A DNA stretch of 64,000 nt from Agarophyton chilense (taxonomy: Eukaryota > Rhodophyta > Florideophyceae > Gracilariales > Gracilariaceae): NCBI GenBank assembly GCA_030374765.1, contig JARGXX010000129.1, forward strand, positions 186,001 to 250,000, written 5' to 3'. The notes under the pieces were generated by a model. That model did not search any database and was not told where the DNA came from. It worked only from the letters and a program-made list of their open reading frames with translations. A program made the translations under genes and the position numbers. Positions 1 through 10,799 of the stretch are shown piece after piece. Numbering within the stretch: the first letter of the stretch is position 1; every line of letters begins with the position of its first letter.

Positions 1-144
1 GTCCACAGTTCCTCGTCGAGGAGGAAGACATCCCAGAAAAGATGCCTCCAGAGAACGAAACAGTGGATCTAACGCGGTTTTACGCCAGGCGCCGCCCCAT
101 CGAAGCGCAATAATGCCTAAAGCCAAGGGTTGGGGGGCCTTCTG

Positions 145-440
145 ATGTGGTTAGTGGTACGAGAGATCCTAACTCCATCATTGACATTGGTTGACCCCGT
201 AGTGTGGGAGGCATCAAATCTGCCACTGCACTATCAATCGCAATGGGCATCCAATTTCACGTTAAAGACCTCGACTGTAACCCCTTCTAACACGGTTTTG
301 GTCCAGAATGTTCAAATCCAAAATTGGTATTTGGAATTTGGAGGTTGAAGATCAAAGAACTCAACGATGTGGAAGCAGACATTAGGCTCTACATTACGGA
401 TGGCGACGGTCCTCTGCTCCTGGGGTACGACATAGTGTAA
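145..440 (+). pseudogene. CopA retropepsin (aspartic protease) relic
   Basis: The frame reads SIIDIG, a stop, then PRSVGGI, followed by an LLLGYDI flap-like motif near 430. Copia proteases normally show D-T/S-G-C at this place. Here the Thr is Ile and the Cys codon has become TGA, so the active site is damaged. The stretch is followed by a stop at about 439. It would have cleaved the gag-pol polyprotein. Confidence 0.65.
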
Positions 441-659
441 CGTTCGGACCTCATGGGTTCGGACAACACGATCGTAGTGCCCGTTTCGGTCGGAATCTCT
501 CGGGATGACGCACTTCTGTCAACGTACGTCCTCGGAGAAGACAATGACCGCCAAACACACTTATTAGTCGTTCCTTCTGTAACAACGTCGTTCAAATCCT
601 TCTTCTCTTCTCATTTTTCCTTTCTCTCTAGGAATCCTCATCCGATCGCTAAACTATCT

Positions 660-2090
660 GGAAAGGACGGCATGGATCAGACCCATGCCCCCCGCTTCGC
701 CACAAAGCTTCACTGTCAGTCCCATTTCTCTACCAAGGACATGAAAAAGACTTGCAGTCGAGGCGGAATACAAAATCGAACACTTGCTGGTGAGCTCGAA
801 CAGGCCTACAATTCTTGAACTTCATGAAAAAGGTCTGGCCGCCAATTACACTCTCGAGAGATATCACTCAAGAGGATACTGGGTGAGTTTAACGAGCACC
901 TTCAAGTGGATTTCCTATTCTTACGCGAGTTTGGAAACCTACCCATTCTGCATATGAAGGATGTCTCAATCGGTCTCTCCGTTACTGTCTTGATGACTTC
1001 AAGGGATATGACTGATACCACTCGCATGATTGTCGTTCATTGGGTTAATGTCTTTGGGCCTCCATCAGAATTATCAGGAGACCCAGAGTTCAATAACGAC
1101 TCGATTCAGCGATTGTGTGCCGAGAATCAGATTTCATTCGAACCGCAGCCTGCTCGACGCCACAACAAAATTGGAAGCGTTGAATCGAGCAACGAGACAA
1201 TCCCTACATTTGTCCAAACGCTCCTTCTCGACGAACCTCATCTGAGGGAAACTCGTCAAGTGTATCGCACGGACTTTGAGATCCTCTCCAAAGCCACATT
1301 CCTGAAGAATTTGCTGTATGGTAACAAGTCAGTCAGCAGCTTCGAGCTTGTTCACGGCTACACTCGTTCTGTTTCTGGGTTACCCAAGCAGATGCTACCG
1401 GAGAAGCTCCTTGCCTCCTACCACGAACAAGTTTCCAGGCGTGCTGTACAGACCTTACTTCGTACCAAGCCATCGTATTCTTTATCAAAACTTCTTCTGG
1501 CACCAACCACTCCGGTATATGTCTTTAAGAGAGTTGGAAAACATGGTGCCTGGTATAAGGCATTCGTGGTCACTACTACCGACCATATAGTATCGGTCTC
1601 TCCGAGCAAAAATCTCCAGGGACCGAAGCATCGGATCGCCTACGAGGACATACGGTTAGTCCCGCGTTCATCCCTTCTACAGAAACTGGACAAACAGGAG
1701 CTTGGATACTCGTCCTTCCCGGACACTAACGCCCAAGAAGAACCGATCCCAGCCCCTGAACAAAGTAATGATGCAGATTGTTCTCCTCTTCCGCCCCTCC
1801 AAGATGAAAAAATCACAGACTTCCCTGTACACAACATAGAAGACTCTTTGAGTTTCGACCCAAACATATCGGACGAACGAAACTTGTGGTCTCTGCATCC
1901 GTTCTCTTCATCATTCTTCGGGTCAAAGGAAGACACAATGGCTGTAAACGCACCCTCAATGGATGTCGGGAACCCTCAACTCTGCAGAGATGTTGGTGAG
2001 ACCTCACTTAGGTTCCCTACCAAAGGCGAAAATCTATTGTCTTTGGAGCAAAGAATTTTCGAACAGATCAAGAAGATCATTAGAGACTAA
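660..2090 (+). pseudogene. CopA integrase relic
   Basis: The zinc-binding pre-integrase (residues around HCQSHFSTKDMKKTC) lies near 700-760, then a frame change leads into the 906-2090 frame. That frame contains the catalytic-core phrases SGDPEFNND and PARRHNKIGSVES, which in the copia family carry the second catalytic Asp and the Glu-bearing helix. The C-terminal part after residue 180 includes an SH3-like KRVGKHGAWYKAFVV segment. The integrase joins the cDNA to host DNA. The N-terminal part with the first Asp is disturbed by frameshifts around 830-910, so this copy is dead. The last ~130 codons are a low-conservation linker to the RT. Confidence 0.7.
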
Positions 2091-2099
2091 CCAGCTACA

Positions 2100-2695
2100 G
2101 AAGCTAAGCTTCAGTTCGCCCCGCGATGGATAATCGACAAGGCCATCGAAGCAGAGTGGAGAAACTACTCTGAAGCCGAGGCATACAAGCCGATCTCCAT
2201 CAAAGGACTCCCGCGAAATGCAATTATCATATCCTCCCATCACCTCTTCGTGACGAAGTTCGATGGAGAGAGTGGTAAGCTCAAGCTCAAGGGCCGTCTT
2301 GTACCCCATGGGAATCGGGATTCCCAAAAGGATAACATTCGATCTGACTCCTCTACGGCTCAATTCACCTGCATCAGAAATCTGCTTTCCCTTGCAACTT
2401 TAACACACCTCACGCTTGGGAGCATTGAAATCTCTAGAGTGTATATTCAATCAGGCGACCTCAAACGAGATATATACATGCGGCCTCCAAAAGATTGGAC
2501 ACAGTTCGTAGACGAAGTATGGAAGCTACTCAAGCCAGCATATGGCCTAGTAGAGTCCGGTCGTCTCTGGCAGCTATGCATCGAGGAATGGTTGTGCGAC
2601 TACGGAATCCGTACTGTCCCTGGTAAGCCACAGATGTTCATACTGTCGGACGACCATGGATGTATATCTCTACTCCTGGCCAAATTGGTGGACAA
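2100..2695 (+). pseudogene. CopA reverse transcriptase, N-terminal part
   Basis: The frame from 2250 shows the copia RT fingers and palm: KLKGRLVPHGNRD, a changed first catalytic region (SIEISRVYIQSGDL where copia RTs have DI.xAFLQ), and LKPAYGLVESGRLW. It stops at LLLAKLVDN, the first half of the YVDD catalytic box, because the solo LTR is inserted there. The second half resumes at 3613. Family assignment is firm and function is lost. Confidence 0.75.
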
Positions 2696-3617
2696 TGTGG
2701 AGCAAAACCCGGCGACGGGAAGTGCTCTCAAGGTGTTCGAAGCCTTGCTCCCTGGGGGAGGCAGACTCAGAGACAGAGCCCTCCGTTCCACCCGTAGTGT
2801 GGGGTGTAACTCCCACGGGGGATTCCGGCAGTACCGACGGAGGTGAGGGGTAGAAACCGTTGGATCGGGAATGGGTATGGGTATCCCAAAAAATGGGGGA
2901 AAGTCCGGCGAAGAGGAACAACGGGGCGAGGGTCGGGCACTAACAGGCACCGGACCCGAGAACCAGAAAAGGGGCGAAACAACAAAAGAAACCCAATACA
3001 GGGGCGAAAACCTGTCCTCGAAAGGAAACACAAAAAGCACGCAACAAGTAAGCAGAACCCCCATGGGGTATCGTGCACGCAGGTCGTCTGAGCGGTCCCA
3101 AGGGGGTGGTTGCACGAAACCCAAACGTGGGCACTCTCCAAGTGGAGTCGTGTCCCTACGCAGGCGTTGCTAACCAGAGCCCGTTCCGGGTTGTAAGGCC
3201 GAAACGATGGCGACGAAGAACCTCTAAAGGTATCGAAGAACAACCTTGGTTCTCATTTTACTCTGAGCTTCGGACTGTCAGATCTCATCTCCCTAAGTAG
3301 GGCCCACTAACTAAACTCTACAGTAGTGCACACCTGCTCAGGGCCATACACGTGGAGATCCCACTGTCAGGGCCCAAAAGTCCAACGTTCTAACAAATAT
3401 CCGAAAATCGGTGCCAAAATTAAGCCACGTGTATCACGGGGCCAATCCAACCATGGGCCATCCGAATTTTCACTTCATAGGCAAACTCTAACCAGAAAAC
3501 AGTGCCACCTCAGCACACCTTAGAGGGGATCATAGTCATAACCCTCGGAGGGTTCAATCCTCATTCTATGAGTTGCATCTTCAAGTATCCCCTAACTGGG
3601 CGTTGCTCTACAGACGA
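2691..3617. repeat. Solo LTR (2696-3612) with 5-bp target-site duplication
   Basis: The 917-bp block starts TGTGG and ends CTACA, the TG...CA ends of an LTR. It is flanked by gacaa (2691-2695) and gacga (3613-3617), a 5-bp duplication with one later substitution. Removing the block and one copy restores the CopA RT reading V-D-D-L-L-L-A-G across the join. The block is GC-rich and has no long conserved coding frame. It contains a hairpin near 3525-3570. It is therefore a solo LTR left after recombination between two LTRs of a different element. No second copy of this LTR was recognised in the window. Confidence 0.85.
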
Positions 3618-4650
3618 TCTTCTCCTTGCCGGATCAAAGAGTGAGATGAACAAATTCTCCAATGCTCTCTGAGCTCGCTTCAAGGTTGGCAGAGCACTCT
3701 TCAAGAACGAGATTATCTTCAGCCGCCTTTGGATTCGGCAATATGAAGACTTCTCGATCGAGATATCCATGGCAGAGTTTATGGAAAAGCTCGCCCCCAT
3801 TCTGATCTCGAGGAATAGAAGGAAGCAGTCCGAGGATCTATGCACCCAACAAGAAGTCCGAGAAATCCAGTCTCTTGCTGGAAAACTCAACTACCTCGGC
3901 CATAGTGTGCTGCCCTCAAGCCGCGTACGCTGCCAGCTTCATGCAGCAGCTGGTCCCAGAAATGCGTGTTAGGCATCTTCTGCAGGCAAACCAGATCCTC
4001 AACCTCGTCTTTAAGCTGAATCCGGTCGTGAAATACATGGCTCCGAGATCCGCGATGGTATCGGATAACATGAACGCTTGCCACATAGTGACGTTCTCTG
4101 ACGACAGCACTGGAAAATCATCCTACGGTCAAACTGGCTAAATCAGTGGCATCACCTTCTCCCAAAGTGAGAACGTTTCCTGCCACATCGTCGACTGGCA
4201 TAGTGCGAAGCAAGGACGCATATCCTTTAGTTCAATTGGTGCTGAATTTTTTGCGGTAGCAGAATCCGCAGACAGATCCATACTACTTAGGGAATGCATG
4301 GAAGATTTTGCATCGGATTTCGGTTCGCTCGTCCTTTACGTCGACTCATTTGGTTTGTACTCAACGATCACTACCCTTCATGAATGCAGAGATTACCGAT
4401 TGCGCCCCACCGTTTCGCGCCTTCCTGACTCCCTCGAAGCTGGAGACATATCCTCCATGCGTTGGATAGCGGGAGGTCTCAACTTAGCCGACGCGTTAAC
4501 AAAGGGCAATCATCATTCATTTACTCAATCGAACCAAGCTATGGTTCAAGGAATACTCAGCAAAGGTATCATATCTACTTTGGGCCACCATCTTGGGGCA
4601 TGGAACCCTAAAGGCTTAGGATCTAATATGGCAAAGAGTTCAAACTATGT
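3613..4650 (+). pseudogene. CopA RT C-terminus and RNase H
   Basis: The join resumes with DDLLLAGSKSEMNKF and runs through LAGKLNYLGHSVLPQAAYAASF (part in another frame) to the RNase H-like region at about 4040-4570: TFSDDSTGKSSYGQTG, then HSAKQGRISFSSIGAEFFA, LYVDSFGLYSTITTLHE and GLNLADALTKG. These are standard copia RNase H blocks including the terminal ADALTK motif. At least two stops and two frame changes interrupt it. Its 3' LTR was not recognised. Confidence 0.75.
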
Positions 4651-5222
4651 TTGAGGAACCTACTTGGTGACGACATTTCTTTCCGGGGCGAGCGCGTTTC
4701 CCATTCTTCCTCTCTGGGAGCAAGCGCACTACGCGACAGTCCGCAATGTGACTGAAAGAACGGTCCGATCCTATACAGGACTCGACGGCAACCTGCGTGA
4801 GATCCAAGTGATACTTCTCCACTGGATCAATTATCCCGTTGCGCTCCCCATCTATGCAAGTTTCATGCAGGTATCCGTCAATCGCCTGAAGACTGGAAAG
4901 GAAGACTTTTATGCTATCGAGAAAGTCATCCAAATCAAAGTTCTTTTCTAGGTGTCCAGTCCCATCACGAAGATAATCGAGGCTAACAAAACGTATCCTT
5001 TCCACCATAAACCCCTGCATATCCTTGAGGTCCTGAAACTTCCCTCGAACCTCCCTTTGCGCCTTCCGGATCCAATGCTCAAGCTCAATAACATCATAAA
5101 ACCCAAGACCTGCAATGGCGTTCAGATATACCTCATTATCGTCTGTGTTCTTTCTAACCCGATCGATGAGACACGCCCAACACTCTGCAGCCTTCTCGGA
5201 TCCAATGATGAGCGCTAATGCA
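4640..5222 (-). CDS. Unrecognised protein fragment (exon-like frame)
   Basis: The minus-strand frame is open for about 193 codons, from just inside 5222 down to a stop at 4640, and is much longer than its surroundings. It reads as a globular, mixed-charge protein: ACLIDRVRKNTDDNEVYL, LGFYDVIELEHWIRKAQ, DDFLDSIKVFLSSLQ, then a basic C-terminal tail (ERKNGKRARPGKK). The first in-frame Met is at 5020. Upstream of 5222 the frame is closed by stops next to a possible splice acceptor, so this may be a last exon. I do not recognise the family. It directly abuts the 3' end of CopA on the opposite strand. Confidence 0.4.
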
Positions 5223-7723
5223 TTACTTTAGCTTTAAGGCATAAAAATGTCTCGTCGCGACATTGCACAGAGGAATGACGGAGATGGAAACTTCGGATGC
5301 GAGAAGACGGCGAGCGCGTTTCGGGTTGAAGCACGGTGAGCCTTTGACCTGACCGTGCGCTGCAAGTAGCAAAGATACTCTTAATCCCCTCTTACCGATC
5401 CTTGTATCTCCAGTAAAAGGTTCCTTCGACTTTTTCGCCTTCATATGTCACCCTTGTTCTCGTTGCAAATCGCTGAAGGCTCGCACAGCCCGTGCGGAAG
5501 ACGCGCGAAAGAAATATCGCGTTTAGGGTCAGAAATCGAGTTGCTGAGCATTTGACTGCACTCCAAAAAATCTAATTTTATTGTATCGCGCCAAGGTGGA
5601 GGGTGAGCAACACACGATTGCCACCTAGCACAATCCTGCCGGCGCTGCATACCAAACCTCACTCTTGCTCCACTACGAGACACTGGGGACAGAGGAGCAA
5701 GAGGGGACACCTTGTGCCCGTTCCACCTTCCTCGGTTCCACCGCGCGTTGCGAGTGCATACCAGACATTAGACCGACAGCCCTCTCGTTCTGCGTACGAC
5801 TGCTTCCCATACAAAACTCTGGTTGTGCGAACTTTACTGGACGGAATATCGAAGTCACTGGTGCGCTATATTCTATTTCTCCCTACTAATAAATAATGTG
5901 ATTAATGAGTACTATGAAAATTATAAATTAATGTAGTGACAACCTCCAATATTTAACTTTTCCATGTTTTCCGTGTCCAATCCAGCTCGGTAGTCGCCAG
6001 CATTTCTTGGAAATATCTTGCACGGCAGAACATCACGGAAAATAACCAAGTACGAAGAATCTCCTGAAGAGGGCATTGCACTTCAGGACGGTGGCAACGA
6101 CGTACAGTTTCCATCAATGTGTTGTTAGTCCCCGCGGACATTGAGTCGGTTTTAATGTACTGCCAGTCTATGAACAACTTGAATACATTGTGGTACATTG
6201 AGGTCAGAAAAAGTGTCATAGTTATGTTCAGACCTCGGGCCCCGTCTTGTGATCATTCTCTTTACTCCAAAACTTGGTTCTGCTTTTCTTAAACTTAATG
6301 AAATAGATATACATAACATCGTTCAGTCTCGGTGCTTAGGTGGTATCAACAACGGTCTTGGTTTTTGTTAAGGTAAATGAAAAGTCATCACAAGCGCTGT
6401 TTGACCCTTAAAGGTTCGGAGAAACATTCGAAATTCTGACTTGTCCACTTTCGCAGCTTTACTCGAGTTTTCAGCGTAAGAATATATCTCTAGCAACGTT
6501 TGGAATATTGATAGTAGACACGGAAGAATAATCAGGAAGGAAGACTTGGGCCTCTTTGTCCTTTTTCTATTCACTTTTATGTCATCCTTAAACTAGTTGA
6601 GCTTATCGTACTTAGTCTGCACCAGTCGAGATATTGAGGCAGAGTACTACAAGCCTAGAACTCACGGATATCGCGGTGGTGTCCTTGTGCTTATCCAAAA
6701 CAGGGAGTCGACACTATGGACTATATGTGCAGTTTGAATAGCAATATAACTCTTGTAATTTGCGTCGCAGTTCTTTCCGCGGTAAGCGTTAAAAAAAAAG
6801 GTCAGAAGTCGATAAAACTTGCGGGTGCGAAGTTTATTTTGTTTTTCGCTGAGTGTTGTGGCGTATCGCTGTGAAGAGTGCTTGACATTGCAGAAGAAGC
6901 GCGTAGAAGGATTGAAACCAGACAAAACCAGTGATGGAATGTGCAAGCTGTCTAGGAAGAGTTGTTCGCTCGAAAGCAGAAGGTCAGGTTGTGTTTAGAT
7001 ACTCTTGCGAAGGATGGGCTACTTTTTTTAAAAAAAAGAATTCCGGGGGACATTTTGGCACAGCTCAGTGTCTTGGGGTCAACTTGTCCATGTTCTACTG
7101 TAGAAAGGGCTTAGAGGGGTCGAGTTCTACTACCTTTCAGTAGTTCAAGGGAATTGTCTAGTTTGAAATCATTTCATACTTGTATTAAAACTATGCTATA
7201 AAGAACACAATACAAGTATCTATACGTTGTAAATGGTTTAGAAGTAGAAAGTGTTATGAGAGCGACACGGATGGGTAAACATTTTGAAAGGATTATGGTA
7301 TTAATATCTTTGCTAAGCAGAAGCATAACGCTGATAGAATCCCGAAATAGATCAAATGAGAGAGATGCACTGAAGAACAAGCTTCTTTCGGAGCTGTAAA
7401 TAGTGCAGTGACATATTATTCCTTGCTGAGTTTATCTACTCAGCACCACTCACGAACGAGGCGGTAGATGACCAAAGATCCCAATTTGGCAGAACCTACC
7501 GTGGTGTTTCCTTTTTCAGTGTGTGTTCTGTAAGGCATCATCACCAAAAAAAGGTGGCCCGTTTGATGCTACACAGCGATGCTCGATATTCTGCGCACAT
7601 TTCCTCAGAGTATATGAAGATCGTGAACGAAGCCAGTTCCGATTATATTTTTTCCAGCAATCTCACCGCTCATAGGAAATTCTGAATCTCCAACAAATAG
7701 ATACAGGGAAAAACAAGTGAAAA
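5223..7723. other. Intergenic, no supported gene
   Basis: Only short overlapping frames with no recognisable motifs are present. The DNA becomes AT-rich after 5900. The last ~100 bp (7630-7723) are the immediate upstream region of the secreted-protein gene, with no clear TATA box. Confidence 0.5.
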
Positions 7724-8251
7724 ATGTCTGCTGGGATTCCACACTCTAATGACGGTTACTCAAAGACGCCTTCAGTAACTCGGTTCTTCTTCACTCTAAG
7801 CTTTTTGACCATCTCTATCGTATCAGCAGCAACCTGGACACGGCCACAACAGACCCACGAAAAACAACCCTTTCAACAACCGAAACTTGTGCTTGTGCCC
7901 TCTGGACGCTTAGGTATTCGTCAAGCAATCCAAGAAATACATCTGGAAAACAACGCAGACATATGCATTGCTCGATACAGACATGGATTCTCGATACGAT
8001 GTGATGGAATGGGCCGGAAGTCGGCTTTTTATGTAAATGGGAAATTGGTACACAAAGAGTTTAGAGCACCATTCCACATAGCAGGAAACAGCGGCCGCAA
8101 CATCATAGCTCCTTGGGTGTCGTATCCTAATCGTGGAGTCATCACTTGCGTTTTGGATGGCGGTTCTAGTGTTTCTATCAAGTTCAGGATGAAGTGCTTG
8201 CGGAGATGGAAGCGCCGAGGTACTTCAGCATTGTTGGCTCAAACTCTGTAG
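7724..8251 (+). CDS. Small putative secreted protein with an Ig-like domain
   Basis: This is an intact 175-residue frame starting at ATG 7724 in a good context (gaaaaATGTCT). Residues 20-40 are a hydrophobic segment (RFFFTLSFLTISIVSAATW) that fits a signal peptide or signal anchor. The rest contains AFYVNGKLVHKEF, APFHIAGNSGR and APWVSYPNRGVIT, then a strand ending KFRMKC. This pattern (strand with VNG, then E-x-x-x-P-y-x-I-x-G, then a P-W/G-x-x-T turn) resembles Ig-like domains of secreted proteins often paired with carbohydrate-binding modules. Three Cys residues (CIARY, RCDG, TCVL) plus one near the end may form disulphides. The C-terminus is basic. No family name can be assigned with certainty. 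It is one of the few undamaged frames in the window. Confidence 0.6.
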   Translation: MSAGIPHSNDGYSKTPSVTRFFFTLSFLTISIVSAATWTRPQQTHEKQPFQQPKLVLVPSGRLGIRQAIQEIHLENNADICIARYRHGFSIRCDGMGRKSAFYVNGKLVHKEFRAPFHIAGNSGRNIIAPWVSYPNRGVITCVLDGGSSVSIKFRMKCLRRWKRRGTSALLAQTL

Positions 8252-8826
8252 ACACTTCTGCCTTTGTTGCCACATTTCTTCGGTTAGCTCTTGTGTAGGT
8301 CGAAGAGCTAGTATGCATACCTGAATTCATCGTCTTTATTTTTCAATGCTTTTTTCGCTTTAGCATGTTTCTAAAAGCTAGCAACACAAATCTGTTGACT
8401 CGAGCATCTCAAGCCTTTCCGTGTCCACATCTGCAAGATCGCGTCACGTTTCCATTGTCATGTATTGTAGATCTCGAGTAAGGGAAATAATAAGCGTCAA
8501 AAAGGGACCTCCCAGTATGTATCAATACTGAACCTCTGCGAATTCTAGGTCTTGTATTTCTTTCAAAATATCCGCATGGATCGTCAACGTCACCACATAC
8601 TGGGCTCTTTATTTGGTTGTATTTACGAGATAATTCACTCGGTACATTCACACTTCGCTCATCAACGGCGGCAAAGACATCGACATATTTCGCCTCTTAT
8701 CTTTCGACTCTCTATATCTCTCGAGTATTGCGCTAACATTTCTTACATGCCTTTGTCGCACATGACTGCGAATTAGTTGTTGAGGATTCCATAGCTATTA
8801 CTTGACATGAAAGTTCCGCAGACGAA
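8252..8826. other. 3' flanks between two convergent genes
   Basis: This is AT-leaning DNA between the ends of the secreted-protein gene (+) and MCM4 (-). Short frames here carry no motifs. Nothing else was seen. Confidence 0.4.
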
Positions 8827-9373
8827 CTAAACAAGTTGTACAAGAGTACCACGGTGGGTTAACACAACTTCCTCCTTTTGCTCTAAAGTTCTCAAGGCTT
8901 CTCGAAGATCTCCAGGATTGATAACTGCATCCGATGTTTCCCGCAATGCTGCCAGTAGCTTGCTCGTGGGTAGGCCGCTGTCTTGTGATATTGCTCTGAG
9001 CTTTTCAACGATTGCACGTTCCAAGAAATTCGCCATGGTGTCGCTACCTCTTGACTTTCCTGCTGCAAAGAGATTCATATCGATCTTGCCGGTATTCGGA
9101 TCCAGGGCTGACATCCGAAGTGCACTCTTCACCAGCCTCATAGCCTCCTGGACGTCTTCCTCTTCTACTTCATTCTTGAGCTGCATCCTTGCGTGCGCCT
9201 CAGCTGGACGAATCAATGATTCGAGCTGGCGTGGCGTGACGCTTATAGTTCCACCGCCTCGCCCAACAGATGTCATCTCGACATAACCACTCACGAGGGC
9301 ATCTGCTGCGCTTTCAGTGAGCTTTGGATCAACTGCCTCTCGTGCGTACGCTATATATTCAGACAGCTTAGCG
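8827..9373 (-). CDS. MCM4: MCM4 replication licensing helicase, C-terminal exon or fragment
   Basis: About 182 residues match the C-terminal end of MCM4, a subunit of the MCM2-7 replicative helicase. The lid/sensor part is AKLSEYIAYAREAVDPKLTE, followed by TPRQLESLIRPAEAHARM (arginine/sensor-2 helix) and VEEEDVQEAMRLVKSALRMS. The MCM4-specific phrase DPNTGKIDMNLFAAG and the winged-helix tail to GTLVQLV follow. MCM4 is usually 800-950 residues, so the ATPase core is missing. On the minus strand a good 3' splice site (ttttctcag) lies just before the homologous part begins at 9373, and the open frame extends upstream to 9570 with unrelated sequence. So this is either the last exon behind a long intron or a truncated copy. 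The next 1.5 kb upstream hold an AT-rich Tc1 relic and no further MCM sequence. Family call firm; completeness unknown. Confidence 0.85.
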
Positions 9374-10190
9374 CTGAGAAAATTTCCGCCGACGTTGAAC
9401 TTGAGAGTTGCTAGGAAAGATATTGTCTGCCATTGTTTGTGCGAAAAACCCCTCCTGCAGTAGTCGTATGGCTTTGTTTTGTATTTAGCATGATGCTTCA
9501 AAAGAATATTTTTGGCTGTACCAATAGCTTTTTGCAATTGCACTGTCAAGAATTTGTTTAGGGATAGCAATTTTTCTTCATTGGTTTATTTGTGTTTATG
9601 AATCGTCGCCATCATTCATCATACTTTGGTTTTATTGAAAAGCACTACAGGCATCCAAAATATCATCTTTTGGTTCTGTGACGATTGTTTAAATAGTATT
9701 CCAATATTCAGCATTGGTATCTGCGAAGAACCTTCTTTTCTTTTCAATGACATCTTTTACTTTTAGACCACAGAATTTGTGGATAATCTTTAAATGCATG
9801 TATGTTTGGTCTCGTCAGCAGTGACTAATGTTTGATAGAGGCTTGTTTCGGCGGCCACATCGACAATTAGAACTGTAGCCGAACGTTTTGTAGTGTTTCG
9901 AAGAAAATCCAACAAACGTTTACATTCAGCTTTCGAGTTTGGCGAAAGTTTTGACAATGTTCTTAACAAATTTTGAACTTTTTGAAATTTTCGGCATTTT
10001 GTTTTAGAAATAATAGTAATGTTTGACTACGCCGACCTAAAGTCTGTTTCAAAAACATGTTTCTTAAACAGAAATTTCATAAATTGACTTTTCGACTACA
10101 GTAAACCTAATAAAAACAACACAATAAGAATTTCAAGTTAAAATACTGTTTCAAAAACACACCTTTTAATCAATCATATTCTCTATAGCG
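9374..10190. other. AT-rich DNA upstream of the MCM4 exon
   Basis: This is either intronic or insertion-derived. The minus-strand frame continuing from MCM4 to 9570 encodes a basic stretch with no recognised homology. A 12-base direct repeat (gtttcaaaaaca) occurs near 10047 and 10147 and may relate to the end of the neighbouring transposon. Confidence 0.4.
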
Positions 10191-10195
10191 CTCTT

Positions 10196-10790
10196 TCAGT
10201 ACTTTATTATTGCTCCTTTGGCCTGAATGACACTTGAACAGCGCCTTGGCATTTATTCAAGAAAAGGCATAAAAGCATTAGAACTAATTTTCTCCCAGCA
10301 ATTCGAAATATAAATTCTCAACTTAAAAACTGTACTAAATTGCCCAACTTACGCACAAACAATCCTATCAAACACTCTAAATGTTTTCAAAAGGGGTTAG
10401 ATCAATAATGCGGGATGGTAAACCCATAACAGTTTTATTTAAACCATTTATTTACTTTTTCATAACATTTAACTTTTACATGGCGTATTATCCTGCTGAA
10501 AATCAAAATATATTCCATACATACAATAAGAAAAATGTAGCAAGTATTTTCTAAAACTGTAACACACTGCTCAGACGCCATTTTAGTCTCAATAAACGCA
10601 ATTTTAGAGGCTTTTTCTTTACTTATGCCAGCTCAAAACATCAAAAATGGCCAACCAGAATGCTCAATAAAAAACGTGTCTTTTTCCCCAGAGATTGTGC
10701 CAATACAATTTTGAAGCATTTTAATTCGTTTAGGTTGAATTTTTTTTCTTCCAAAAAAACCCTGTTCCATATACTTCTCTGATAAGCTTT
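10196..10790 (-). pseudogene. Tc1/mariner-type transposase relic
   Basis: On the minus strand the C-terminal half of a Tc1-like DDE transposase can be followed. The order is EHSGWPFLMF, stop, AGISKEKA (normally MVWGGIS), then FSRIIRHVK, equivalent in another frame to the FQQDNxPCH box with the second catalytic Asp. Next comes the LTPFENI segment (normally DLNPIENLW, carrying the third acidic residue), and finally MPRRCSSVIQAKGAIIKY, the very typical end of Tc1 transposases, ending near 10199. At least one stop and three frame changes occur. Terminal inverted repeats were not identified. The high AT content sets it apart from the GC-rich genes nearby. Confidence 0.75.
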
Positions 10791-10799
10791 GTTAGCGCA

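Larger units (their letters stand above)
1..4650 (+). mobile_element. CopA: decayed Ty1/copia retrotransposon, truncated at the window edge
   Basis: Copia order is visible on the plus strand: gag tail (1-110), protease (about 145-440), pre-integrase and integrase (about 660-2090), RT (2100-2695 and 3613-3990) and RNase H (about 4020-4650). The pieces lie in different frames with several stops, so no polyprotein can be made. The RT is interrupted by a solo LTR at 2696-3612. Wording in the integrase and RNase H domains closely matches CopB and CopF, so all three probably belong to one lineage. No LTR of CopA itself was identified, and the 5' end lies outside the window. Confidence 0.85.

Noticed and set aside
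2600..3243. Overlapping minus- and plus-strand frames of 80-174 codons in the GC-rich block
   Set aside because: They lie in the solo LTR, cross its boundary, and show no protein motif.
3525..3570. tRNA gene suggested by a T-arm-like ggttcaatcctc
   Set aside because: Only a hairpin is present; no D-arm, anticodon arm or acceptor stem fits. It lies inside the solo LTR.
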